The notes under the pieces were generated by a model. It saw only the letters and a program-made list of their open reading frames with translations. It was not told where the DNA came from and did not search any database. Shown here piece by piece: positions 43,836 through 53,055 of a DNA stretch of 64,000 bases. Every line of letters starts with the position of its first letter. Within the stretch, counting starts at the first letter, position 1. The DNA is from Cytobacillus citreus (GTDB lineage Bacteria; Bacillota; Bacilli; Bacillales; Cytobacillaceae). A program made the translations under genes and the position numbers. The stretch lies in assembly GCF_018343665.1 (NCBI RefSeq), contig NZ_JAGYPM010000010.1, positions 32,001 through 96,000 of the forward strand. Reading direction: 5' to 3'.

Positions 43836-44651
43836 TTGGAACGGAAAGAAGTGGTCTATGTAGTTTCTGACTCTGTTGGAGAAACGGCTGAATTTGTTGT
43901 AAAAGCAGTAGCAACACAGTTTAACGGAGGACAAATTGAAATTCGCAGAAATTCATATGTGGATGACATTGAAGATATTGAAGATGTCATAATGTTAGCT
44001 AATAAAGATTATTCGATCATTGCTTATACGATTGTCATTCCTGCTTTAAAGGAATATTTAGACAAAAGAGCACGAGAAGAGGGGATATTAGCGGTTGATT
44101 TGCTTAATCCATTAATGAATGCGTTTGAAACTAGGTTTAATAAAGAGCCTCATCATAGTCCCGGATTAATGCGAAAATTGGACGAAGAATATTTTAGAAA
44201 AATTGAAGCAATTGAATTCGCTGTGAAATATGATGATGGACGAGACCCAAGAGGAATTACAAAGGCAGATATTGTTTTAATAGGTGTTTCAAGGACTTCA
44301 AAAACGCCATTATCAATGTACTTGGCGCATAAACGGTTTAAAGTCGCAAATGTTCCGCTAGTTCCAGAGGTTCCGCCGCCGGATGAATTATTCGAAATCC
44401 CTAGAAGGAATTGTATCGGCTTGGTCATTTCTCCGGATAAATTAAATGACATACGCAAAGAACGGCTAAAGGCTTTAGGATTAGGTTCACAAGCGAATTA
44501 TGCAAGCTATGAGCGGATCCTTGACGAACTAGATTATGCTGAAAAAATCATGAAGCGTGTAGGCTGTCCTATTATCAATGTATCAAATAAGGCAATAGAA
44601 GAAACGGCTGGATTAATTTTAGAAGTGTTAAAAAAAGAGAGGAGCTTTTAA
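43836..44651 (+). CDS. ppsR: PPDK/PEPS regulatory protein (bifunctional kinase/phosphorylase)
   Basis: 271 residues, DUF299/YqfL family. YVVSDSVGETAEFVVKA at the N-terminus and the P-loop-like GVSRTSKTPLSMYLA (about residues 149-163) are diagnostic. The protein uses ADP to inactivate, and phosphate to reactivate, pyruvate phosphate dikinase or PEP synthase by phosphorylating a Thr near the catalytic His. The ppdK gene follows after 2 bp, so target and regulator are coupled. TTG start 43836 with GGGGAG upstream. Confidence 0.95.
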   Translation: MERKEVVYVVSDSVGETAEFVVKAVATQFNGGQIEIRRNSYVDDIEDIEDVIMLANKDYSIIAYTIVIPALKEYLDKRAREEGILAVDLLNPLMNAFETRFNKEPHHSPGLMRKLDEEYFRKIEAIEFAVKYDDGRDPRGITKADIVLIGVSRTSKTPLSMYLAHKRFKVANVPLVPEVPPPDELFEIPRRNCIGLVISPDKLNDIRKERLKALGLGSQANYASYERILDELDYAEKIMKRVGCPIINVSNKAIEETAGLILEVLKKERSF

Positions 44652-44653
44652 TC

Positions 44654-47323
44654 ATGAGAAAATTCGTTTATTTATTTCATGAAGGTCAAGGGAATATGAA
44701 AGATTTGCTTGGAGGGAAAGGAGCAAATCTAGCAGAAATGACTAGAATTGGTTTGCCGGTCCCATATGGTTTTACGATTACAACAGAAGCTTGTAATGCT
44801 TACTATGAAGCTAATAAAACAATACCTTCATTAGTAGAACAGCAGACACTTGAAGCTTTAAGTCGTTTAGAAGAGAAAATGGGCAAAAAGCTCGGAGACC
44901 CTGAAAACCCATTCTTTGTTTCTGTACGCTCAGGTTCTGTTTTCTCAATGCCTGGTATGATGGATACGATATTAAATCTTGGGATGAATGATGAAACTGT
45001 TATCGGCTTGGGGAAATTAACTAATAATCCACGGTTTGCATACGATTCTTACCGCCGTTTCATTCAAATGTTCAGTAATGTTGTCCTTGAAATCGATACT
45101 TTTTATTTCGAGCAATTATTAGAAGAAATGCGTGAACAAAAGGGTTATTCCTCTGACCCAGAATTAACGGCTGAGGATTGGAAAGAAGTAATTGCAGGCT
45201 ATAAGGAAATTGTAAAAAAACATACGAGAAAAGCATTTCCTCAAGATCCAAAGGAACAGCTTTTTCTTGCTATAAATGCGGTGTTTAATTCTTGGAATAA
45301 TCAGCGTGCCATTGTTTACCGTCGTCTGAATAAAATTCCTGACCATCTGGGTACTGCCGTGAATATTCAAAGTATGGTATTTGGAAATATGGGGAGTGAC
45401 TCGGGTACCGGTGTTGCATTTACAAGAAATCCATCGACTGGTGAACAAAAGCTTTATGGTGAATATTTAATCAATGCCCAAGGAGAAGACGTCGTTGCAG
45501 GTATTCGTACACCGCAACCGATTGCTACTTTACAGAATGAAATGCCAGACGTTTACAAGCAATTTGCAGATACATGTCATCTTCTTGAACAACATTATCA
45601 AGAAATGCAGGATATCGAGTTTACGGTAGAACGCGGCCAGCTTTTCATTCTCCAAACACGTAATGGCAAGCGTACTGCACAAGCTGCTATTCGGATTGCG
45701 GTAGAGATGGTGGATGCAGGAATTATTAATAAAAAGACAGCACTCCTTCGTGTGGACCCTGATCAATTAAATCAGCTTCTTCATCGCCGTATCGATGATT
45801 CTACCCAAAAAGCAATTTTAGCAAAAGGGTTGCCTGCATCTCCAGGTGCCGCTACTGGTCAGGTTGTCTTCGATGCTGATGAAGCAGAACAATTAGCGAA
45901 TGAAGGCAAAAAAGTAATCCTTGTCCGGCCAGAAACTACTCCAGATGATATTCATGGCATTGTGGCTTCGCAAGCCATTTTAACAAGCCGCGGTGGGATG
46001 ACAAGTCATGCAGCAGTTGTTGCTAGAGGAATGGGAAAAGCTTGTATTTGTGGCTGTGAGGCAATAAAGATTGATTTAAGAGCGAAACAATTTGTGGTTG
46101 ATGAAACTGTCGTTCATTATGGAGATATCATTACAATCGATGGTTCTACTGGTGAAATTATTATAGGGGAAGTACCAATGATTGATCCAGAACTATCCGA
46201 TGAATTCCAGCGTTTACTTGCTTGGGCCGATGAAGAACGTAAACTTGGGGTTCGTGCTAATGCTGATAATCCAGAAGATGCGAAGAAAGCCTTTGAATTT
46301 GGTGCAGGTGGAATTGGATTATGCCGTACGGAACATATGTTTATGGACATAAAACGGATTCCAATTGTTCAAAAAATGATTTTAGCGGAAAATTCCAGAG
46401 AGAGAATGGAAGTGCTTGAACAGCTTTTACCAATGCAGCAAGGCGATTTTGAAGGGATTTTTGAAGCGATGCAAGGATACCCAGTCACAGTTCGCTTGCT
46501 AGATCCACCGCTTCATGAATTTTTACCTCATAAAGAGGAGCTTCTGGTTGAAGTAACAAAGCTGCAAATATTAAACCCACAATCTAAGGAGTTGAAGAAA
46601 AAAGAGCAGTTGCTGAAAAAGGTGCGCCAATTGGATGAGTATAATCCAATGCTAGGTCTTCGCGGCTGCCGCCTTGGAATGATGTATCCAGAAATCTATG
46701 AAATGCAGGCGAAGGCAATTTTTTATGCTTGCGCAAAGCTAGCTGAAAGAGAAATTGAAGTTCAGCCAGAAATCATGATCCCCCTAGTAGGCCATGTGAA
46801 TGAATTAAAGCAAATGCGCCAGGTAGTTATTGATGCTGCTAATTATGTACAAGAAGAAACAGGTAAAGCAATTGCGTATACGGTTGGTACGATGATTGAA
46901 ATTCCACGTGCTGCCTTAACAGCGGACCAAATTGCAGAGGAAGCGGACTTCTTCTCATTTGGTACGAATGATTTAACGCAAACGACATTCGGCTACAGCC
47001 GTGATGATGCAGAAGGTAAATTTCTTCAGGCCTATATCGAAAACAAAGTTCTTCCAGAAAATCCGTTCGCCGTCCTTGATCAGAATGGTGTCGGGAAGCT
47101 TGTTGAAACAGGTGTAAAACTAGGACGCACAACAAAACCTAAGCTAAAAACGGGTATTTGTGGAGAACATGGCGGCGAGAAGAGTTCCATTGAGTTCTGC
47201 TACAAAATCGGTTTAGATTATGTAAGCTGTTCGCCATATCGCGTACCTCTTGCTCGTTTAGCAGCAGCACAAGCAACGATTCGCCATGAGCTTAATAAAG
47301 AAGAGGTTTATACAACAGCATAA
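44654..47323 (+). CDS. ppdK: pyruvate, phosphate dikinase
   Basis: 889 residues, full length. N-terminal ATP-grasp domain begins LFHEGQGNMKDLLGGKGANLAEM; the phosphohistidine domain has TSRGGMTSHAAVVARG with catalytic His452, and the Thr preceding (TSRGGMTSH) is the residue phosphorylated by PpsR; the C-terminal TIM barrel has GLRGCRLGM, TNDLTQ and TGICGEHGG with the general-acid Cys. It interconverts pyruvate, ATP and Pi with PEP, AMP and PPi. AGGAG precedes the ATG. Confidence 0.98.
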   Translation: MRKFVYLFHEGQGNMKDLLGGKGANLAEMTRIGLPVPYGFTITTEACNAYYEANKTIPSLVEQQTLEALSRLEEKMGKKLGDPENPFFVSVRSGSVFSMPGMMDTILNLGMNDETVIGLGKLTNNPRFAYDSYRRFIQMFSNVVLEIDTFYFEQLLEEMREQKGYSSDPELTAEDWKEVIAGYKEIVKKHTRKAFPQDPKEQLFLAINAVFNSWNNQRAIVYRRLNKIPDHLGTAVNIQSMVFGNMGSDSGTGVAFTRNPSTGEQKLYGEYLINAQGEDVVAGIRTPQPIATLQNEMPDVYKQFADTCHLLEQHYQEMQDIEFTVERGQLFILQTRNGKRTAQAAIRIAVEMVDAGIINKKTALLRVDPDQLNQLLHRRIDDSTQKAILAKGLPASPGAATGQVVFDADEAEQLANEGKKVILVRPETTPDDIHGIVASQAILTSRGGMTSHAAVVARGMGKACICGCEAIKIDLRAKQFVVDETVVHYGDIITIDGSTGEIIIGEVPMIDPELSDEFQRLLAWADEERKLGVRANADNPEDAKKAFEFGAGGIGLCRTEHMFMDIKRIPIVQKMILAENSRERMEVLEQLLPMQQGDFEGIFEAMQGYPVTVRLLDPPLHEFLPHKEELLVEVTKLQILNPQSKELKKKEQLLKKVRQLDEYNPMLGLRGCRLGMMYPEIYEMQAKAIFYACAKLAEREIEVQPEIMIPLVGHVNELKQMRQVVIDAANYVQEETGKAIAYTVGTMIEIPRAALTADQIAEEADFFSFGTNDLTQTTFGYSRDDAEGKFLQAYIENKVLPENPFAVLDQNGVGKLVETGVKLGRTTKPKLKTGICGEHGGEKSSIEFCYKIGLDYVSCSPYRVPLARLAAAQATIRHELNKEEVYTTA

Positions 47324-47434
47324 TTTATCGCAGATTAACGGGCAGTAAGACCCCCACTTCAAGGTTACAAGAGAATCAAAGAAACCTAAGTGGGGGATGA
47401 AAGAAAGCCCCCACCAATGGAAGTTTCACTTAAT
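47324..47434. repeat. miniature palindromic element (IS605-related), short copy
   Basis: Starts TTTATCGCAGATTAACGGGC directly after the ppdK stop. The left half is a hairpin (CCCCCACTT...AGGTT / AACCT...AAGTGGGGG) followed by ATGAAAG; the right end is CCCCCACC..ATGGAAGTTTCACTT. Same ends as the longer copy at 59541-59820. It carries no gene. Confidence 0.8.
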
Positions 47435-47544
47435 CGTAATAAATGTTGATTGACTCTTCTTTGTGTTTTTTATTAGTCATAGCGTGGATATTAAAGAGAA
47501 TAGTAGTCTTAGAAACTTTTCAATTAGTTATTACGGAGCAGAAC

Positions 47545-47644
47545 AAACCTTGATTGGCTTTTAGCCTTTCAAGGTTTTTATTTTGGATAATTTAAACCCA
47601 AAAGTAAAAACCATTGGGTATTATGTGCTCAAGACATGTTCACT
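47545..47644 (+). repeat. direct repeat copy B (contains terminator)
   Basis: Second copy of the repeat at 37513-37624: AAACCTTGATTGGC...GCCTTTCAAGGTTT hairpin, then CCAAAAGTAAAAACCATTGG-like sequence and CAAGACATGTTCAC. Same orientation. The rest of 47435-47800 holds no gene. Confidence 0.75.
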
Positions 47645-47800
47645 AGTGAAAGTGAAAATTTTTGATAGGCGTTAAAAATATGCCGGTTTCTTCTGATTAT
47701 ATTACTTATTTCCTATTTTTGTATAATCCGAGGTACAAATTTTGGAAATAATGTAAAATAAATTTGTATAAAGGAAAGGCCAAATAAGGAGGGAATCAAT

Positions 47801-49168
47801 ATTAAGAAGCTACTATACGGAATCATTATGCTGTCAATTTTGCTCACAGCTTGTTCTGAAAAGGATAATCAATCGGTTAAATCTCAAACGACTGAACCGA
47901 AACAGGTGGAAAAAGAAACGGAGGATAAATACGTTTCAAAAGAAGTTAAGTATTATGAAATCGAGAACCCGGGCCGAGAGTTAATGGATATTGAAAAAGA
48001 ATTGCTTCGATATCCTGGTATATACAGTGGTGATCAATACGATGAGGAAAAAGTGAAAGAGGCATTGGATCAATTACCTGATCATTTAACGAAAGAACAA
48101 TATATGGAGGAACTGATTTATTTGTTTTCTGAGGATTATCATAATGAAATGGAAACTCTTCTTCATTTTGACTCTTCAGTTAATGTTGAGATTGAACGTC
48201 CAGATGAGGCGGTCAATGCTCCAACTCTGAAGACTGCACATTACGCGATATTAATTGATGCAAGCGGGAGCATGAAAGCGCCATCTGGCAATAAATCAAG
48301 AATGGAAGCAGCCAAAGCAGCTGTTTTAGAATTTGCCGAACAAGTCCCAGAAAATGCAACAATTTCACTGCGTGTTTATGGTCACAAAGGATCAGGAAGT
48401 AATTCAGATAAAAAATTATCATGCAGCAGTACGGAGAATTTTTACAATGGTAATTATGATTCTGCAAAGTTTAATGTAGCTTTAGACAAAGTAAAACCAG
48501 TTGGATGGACTCCTATAGCTCTTGCATTGGAAACAGTTAAAGAAGATATTCCAGAAAATACGGAAGATGTTATCGTATACGTTGTAAGTGATGGAATCGA
48601 AACATGCGACGGTGATCCTGTTCAAGCAGCTAAGGATTTAGTTTCTGCTGACATTGAAACAGTCGTAAATATCATTGGATTTGATGTGGACAATGAAGGT
48701 CAAAAATTGTTAAAAGAAGTAGCGAGTGCAGGCAAAGGAGAATTTACTTATGTAAATTCTGAACACGACTTAAAAAGATATATGAGAGCGCAATACGAAG
48801 AAATTCAGAGGAAATGGCTGGAGTGGAAGGAAGCAGGAAAAGCGCAAGCTTTAGAAATAAAAGAAGAAAAGAAAAAGCTTTCAATGGATACAAAGGAAAG
48901 CATGAAGGAAAAAAGCATTCGAGAAAAAGAACGGATGAAAGTGGCTCAGGCCTATTTGAAGGAAAGATTTGAAGATTATAATCATCCAGCTGCAAATATG
49001 TTTTCTATGATCGTTGATTATGGAGATGCAAAATGGAGATATGCAGTAGATACGGGTAACCAAGCTTGGAGTGAAAGCGTAGACAATGGCAACCAAGAAT
49101 GGAGTAACTATGTTGACGAAGGAAACAAAAAAATTAATGAAGCGATAGATAAAAAGAATAAGCAGTAA
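47801..49168 (+). CDS. VWA-domain lipoprotein (paralogue 3), probable ATT start
   Basis: About 455 residues if translation begins at ATT 47801, 7 bp after AAGGAGGGA. That start gives a proper lipoprotein signal peptide (KKLLYGIIMLSILLTAC); the first ATG, at 47828, would remove its basic n-region and has no ribosome binding site. The VWA domain has DASGSM, GWTPIAL and VSDGIETC and the family cysteines (KLSCSS, IETC). The tail ends in a repeat of YAVDTGNQAW, SVDNGNQEW, YVDEGNKK type. Next gene is another paralogue. Confidence 0.85.
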   Translation: MKKLLYGIIMLSILLTACSEKDNQSVKSQTTEPKQVEKETEDKYVSKEVKYYEIENPGRELMDIEKELLRYPGIYSGDQYDEEKVKEALDQLPDHLTKEQYMEELIYLFSEDYHNEMETLLHFDSSVNVEIERPDEAVNAPTLKTAHYAILIDASGSMKAPSGNKSRMEAAKAAVLEFAEQVPENATISLRVYGHKGSGSNSDKKLSCSSTENFYNGNYDSAKFNVALDKVKPVGWTPIALALETVKEDIPENTEDVIVYVVSDGIETCDGDPVQAAKDLVSADIETVVNIIGFDVDNEGQKLLKEVASAGKGEFTYVNSEHDLKRYMRAQYEEIQRKWLEWKEAGKAQALEIKEEKKKLSMDTKESMKEKSIREKERMKVAQAYLKERFEDYNHPAANMFSMIVDYGDAKWRYAVDTGNQAWSESVDNGNQEWSNYVDEGNKKINEAIDKKNKQ

Positions 49169-49219
49169 GAATTAATTTCATTTATAAAAGGTTGCGCATG
49201 TGAAAGGAGCGCATTAAAT

Positions 49220-50662
49220 ATGCGGAATATTCAGTTTGATAAACTAAGAAGCTATTTTTTTATTATTCTATGCTTTCTCTTATTAACTGGCTGTTCCGAA
49301 CAGGCAAAACCATCGTCAAATGAAAAGGACGAAACAAAAGTAAAGAAGGAAATCGTTAATAAGGACAAAGAAAAGGAACAAGCAGACGAAGAAATTCCAA
49401 AAGCCCCAAGAGAGCTGGAGGGAATGATTGCCCAAGGACCCGGAAAGCTTGTTGAAAAGCATATGGATCCGGAGTTAGAGATTCTTGATGGTTGGGATTA
49501 TTTTAAATACAGTAAATTTATTGATGAGAAGTTTACTCCGATTGTAAATGAAGAGCTCCAGGCTTATTTTGAGAAAAATAAAGATTTAGCGAGTGATCAA
49601 GTCTATGATTATCTTGTATACCAGCTTGCCTCAGGACAATACAAGTCGAATTATGAGAAATTAATTTCATATGAGCATGGCTATGTCATGCCCGAACTCC
49701 CAGACGGGGAGGATGAAATTGAATTAGCAAAGAAACAGAAAACAAATGTGGTCATTTTAATGGATGCGAGCGGAAGTATGAAAGCAAATGTCCCTGGTGG
49801 AGTGAAAATGGACCTTGCAAAAGAGACGATAAAACAGTTTACAGACCAGCTTGAGGGGGATGTAAATGTTTCTCTCTTTGCCTATGGCCATATCGGATCA
49901 GGGAAGGATTCGGATAAAGAAAAGTCATGTCAATCAATTGAAACCCTTTATCCATTAAGCCCTTATGAAGGGAATAAGTTCAATGAAGCGATGAATTCTT
50001 TTCAGGCAAGCGGCTGGACGCCTTTGGCAGGAGCAATTGAGAAAGCAAATGAACTTCTATCTAACTATCCTCATGAAGAATACAAGAATATCGTATATAT
50101 CGTAAGTGATGGTATCGAAACCTGTGGCGGCAATCCTGTAGAAGCGGCTAAACAGCTAAATGAAAGTAAAATTGAAGCTAAGGTAAATATTATTGGTTTT
50201 GATGTGGATGATGAGGGTCAAAAACAGCTTAAGCAAGTAGCGGAGGCTGGTGGAGGAGATTATGCTACAGTTCGTGATAAGTCGGAATTCGAGGATGTGA
50301 TCCTGAAAAAGTGGAAGCCGAGTATTATGCAGGTTTTCAGCCAGCAAGGAATTTTGCTCAATGAATATGTGGATCAACAAAAAAGACTAATTGATATTCA
50401 TAGTTCTCTTTATAATGCTTCTGAGCGAGAAGGCAGTCGAATTATAATGGCTACTTTTTATTTACAGAATAAAGAACTTATCAGTCGTGAGATTGGATTA
50501 GAAGTTAGGGAAAAGGCAGAGGAAATGCGAGATCTGCGTAATGATCACTTCAAAGCAATTAAAGAGGAAAAAGAATTGGAAGCAAAACAGGCATCTGATG
50601 AGATTGATGCAAAGGTGAAAGCGTGGAAGGATAAATGGTATAAAGAGCTGGAAAATAAATAG
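49220..50662 (+). CDS. VWA-domain lipoprotein (paralogue 4)
   Basis: 480 residues; signal peptide with lipobox LTGC, then an acidic Lys/Glu linker, and PRELEGMIAQGPGKL, a block shared loosely with paralogue 5. VWA domain with DASGSM, GWTPLAG and VSDGIETC, and cysteines KSCQS and IETC. C-terminal coiled coil rich in Glu/Lys. AAAGGAG before the ATG, 51 bp after paralogue 3, hence tandem genes. Confidence 0.87.
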   Translation: MRNIQFDKLRSYFFIILCFLLLTGCSEQAKPSSNEKDETKVKKEIVNKDKEKEQADEEIPKAPRELEGMIAQGPGKLVEKHMDPELEILDGWDYFKYSKFIDEKFTPIVNEELQAYFEKNKDLASDQVYDYLVYQLASGQYKSNYEKLISYEHGYVMPELPDGEDEIELAKKQKTNVVILMDASGSMKANVPGGVKMDLAKETIKQFTDQLEGDVNVSLFAYGHIGSGKDSDKEKSCQSIETLYPLSPYEGNKFNEAMNSFQASGWTPLAGAIEKANELLSNYPHEEYKNIVYIVSDGIETCGGNPVEAAKQLNESKIEAKVNIIGFDVDDEGQKQLKQVAEAGGGDYATVRDKSEFEDVILKKWKPSIMQVFSQQGILLNEYVDQQKRLIDIHSSLYNASEREGSRIIMATFYLQNKELISREIGLEVREKAEEMRDLRNDHFKAIKEEKELEAKQASDEIDAKVKAWKDKWYKELENK

Positions 50663-50685
50663 AGCATAAAGAAGATTTCTTTCAC

Positions 50686-50724
50686 AAAAAGGCCATTCCT
50701 TACCATTAGGCAGGGAATGGCCTT
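50686..50724 (-). terminator. terminator of the DUF2207 gene
   Basis: AAGGCCATTCC / GGAATGGCCTT stem; a T tract follows on the minus strand (AAAAA at 50686-50690 on plus). It may also slow plus-strand transcripts from paralogue 4. Confidence 0.75.
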
Positions 50725-50782
50725 ATGAACTATTAATATTACAAATGACTTTCCTAATTGAGGGATGGAGAGGAGCTTAGTT

Positions 50783-52726
50783 TTAAAACGCGCCCGCTCC
50801 CCCGCCGCCGCCAGAGCCACCGCTTGAACCGCTTGAACCGCTTCCAGAAGATCCTCCTGAGCTTTGCGATGAGTATGTGTGGTAGTAATGGTGGTGTGGA
50901 TATTGGAAAATATCTGTTGTTTCTGCGGAAATCTTTAAAAGTGGTGATAGCCCCTCTATCTGCTCTGAAAAGATGTTTGCATATCTAATTTTTAATTCTA
51001 TAAATAGATTTAGAGAGAGTGCGTGCTGATACCATTTTTCCATTTTCCCTTTTGAGCTTTCAAAATCAAAGTTACCGGAACGAATCGCCTTTTTAAATGA
51101 TTGAATTCCTTTAAAATAAGGCACACCTTTCATCGTAATATCGAGTACCGGAACGAATAAGGCGGTAACCACGAGGGCAGTAGAAACTGTAATATACATA
51201 AAATCTATTTCATAGGTAAATAAACTAGTAATGATAGAACCGATAAACAAATAAGCTAATAGGGCAAATCGTCTTTCTTTTTTAATATACATCATTGCCA
51301 AGCCGCCTGTTAAAAACAGAAGGATTAAGACAATATTATATAGATCGGCCTTGCCCATCCAGGCGCTTAAGAGGGAATAAAGGATCCATAATGGAGATCC
51401 CGCTATTATTAGCCATTTTCTTATTGGATTGACTCTAACATATTTTTTTATTTCCTGATCATGAAGGACAGATTTTCTCCATTTTTTAAAAGTCTGATGA
51501 AATTTTTTTTCAGCTTGTTTATACTCTTTTTCTAAACGCCAGTTTTTCTGCCTTTCTGTTTTTGTTGGAAAAGGGAGCTGATCCAAGGAGAAGCTTTTTT
51601 TACCTGTATTATCTATTGTAAATAACCAGTCAATAATGTCTCTCTCATAATTTCTCAGCTTCTGTTCATCCTTTAAAAGGGTAAAGTGATAAGTGTGATC
51701 TGGTGCCTCTTCGTCCTCCAAATAAGAAGCTCTAGCTAATGTGTGTTCCATTGAAAGGATTCCGCTTTGGTGGAGACGGAATAAAGAACTGATTATGTCA
51801 TTATGCTGCAGCTGACTTTTGCGATGAAGGACAGCAAGGGTAAATGAATCCATCTCCCCAAGATTAGCGATTGGAACGCCTTTATCAAATAACCGATAAA
51901 GCCTTCTTGGATAAAAGATTGTTATGAATAATAAGAGGATAGCCATTCCTAAAAATACATCATTAATATTTTCAACAACTGGCTCCCAGCGGCTTCTCTT
52001 TGCAAACCATTCTTGATAAGCCTCTTCTTCATTTAAAAAGGTTGAAAGCATTGGTTCATTCTCGGTAAAACTTGCATTTTTTAAGAATTCTTCAGGAAAA
52101 AGATAGCGAATTTCTACTGTCTTCTCTGCTGGTAAAAGCTTATTTTCGTAAATAAACCCATACTGTGAAGACTTTTTGAGGCTTCCGCCAGTTAAGTCAT
52201 GTAAGAAGGCTTGGCCTTTTAATGTTGTGGACGGGTCATGATAAAGAGCCATTCGAATTGTTAAATGATGCAAATCGGATTCATTCATTTCATCGAAAAA
52301 ACGCCAGTAAAATTGCCCAGTATCTTCATATTTAGTTGCTGCACCCTCAATCAAATAACGATAAAAAACCTTTTTCGTTTCATCCTTGGAGGCTGTATGA
52401 ACCTTATAGGTTAAGTCTTCCCTTTCCACCTTTAATGGCTCTAATGTATTCGGATTATAATTTAATAGGTTCATATCTTTTGGAGCGAGATATCCTTCAA
52501 AAAATTTAACACCTTGATGATCATCATTTCCTATCGTTCTGGTCGTTCCATTAAATTCGCCTTCAAAATGATAAGTAAATAGTTCCTCGACATATAAGTC
52601 ACCATTATCTAGTAAAAAAGCATGGATATCTACCTGATCAATTGAGAAGGATTCCGCCTCTGCTAGCATCGGATGAAATATTAATACAATCACGAATAAG
52701 CAAAAAATCGAATAAGTGAGCTTCAA
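50783..52726 (-). CDS. DUF2207 family membrane protein
   Basis: 647 residues: signal peptide (SIFCLFVIVLIFHPMLAEA), extracytoplasmic DUF2207 domain beginning VDIHAFLLDNGDLYVEELFTY, a membrane helix near residue 260, a cytoplasmic part of about 150 residues, two or more helices around 430-520, and a tail of Gly and Ser ending GGGGGAGAF. Domain and Gly-rich end are typical of the family; function unknown. It is the only minus-strand gene between VWA paralogues 4 and 5. Confidence 0.88.
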   Translation of the reverse strand: MKLTYSIFCLFVIVLIFHPMLAEAESFSIDQVDIHAFLLDNGDLYVEELFTYHFEGEFNGTTRTIGNDDHQGVKFFEGYLAPKDMNLLNYNPNTLEPLKVEREDLTYKVHTASKDETKKVFYRYLIEGAATKYEDTGQFYWRFFDEMNESDLHHLTIRMALYHDPSTTLKGQAFLHDLTGGSLKKSSQYGFIYENKLLPAEKTVEIRYLFPEEFLKNASFTENEPMLSTFLNEEEAYQEWFAKRSRWEPVVENINDVFLGMAILLLFITIFYPRRLYRLFDKGVPIANLGEMDSFTLAVLHRKSQLQHNDIISSLFRLHQSGILSMEHTLARASYLEDEEAPDHTYHFTLLKDEQKLRNYERDIIDWLFTIDNTGKKSFSLDQLPFPTKTERQKNWRLEKEYKQAEKKFHQTFKKWRKSVLHDQEIKKYVRVNPIRKWLIIAGSPLWILYSLLSAWMGKADLYNIVLILLFLTGGLAMMYIKKERRFALLAYLFIGSIITSLFTYEIDFMYITVSTALVVTALFVPVLDITMKGVPYFKGIQSFKKAIRSGNFDFESSKGKMEKWYQHALSLNLFIELKIRYANIFSEQIEGLSPLLKISAETTDIFQYPHHHYYHTYSSQSSGGSSGSGSSGSSGGSGGGGGAGAF

Positions 52727-53055
52727 CCGATATTCCCTCCAATTTCCATTTTTTATAAAATTTATTATAACGTAATGAAGAGTATGTGAATATGCACAAA
52801 GTCATTTTGAATCTTTATCCCTAAATACGATAGATTGTTTCTATCTTTTATCCTATAAAAAACAACTGGGTTATCGTTACTTTTTTACTGTTTTAGTATA
52901 TTTTATGAAAAATAAATGGAAAATGCCGTAAAATCGGACACGTAACATGAAACATCTGTCATAATAGGAAAAAAATAGTGCAATATTCATAGAATCTAAA
53001 GTTAAATCAAAAGCGTAAATAATACAAAAATATTAATATTCATTGAGGTGATATT
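52727..53055. other. intergenic region between divergent genes
   Basis: AT-rich, no gene and no clear operator. It must hold the promoters of the DUF2207 gene (minus) and VWA paralogue 5 (plus); none matches the consensus well enough to list. Confidence 0.4.
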
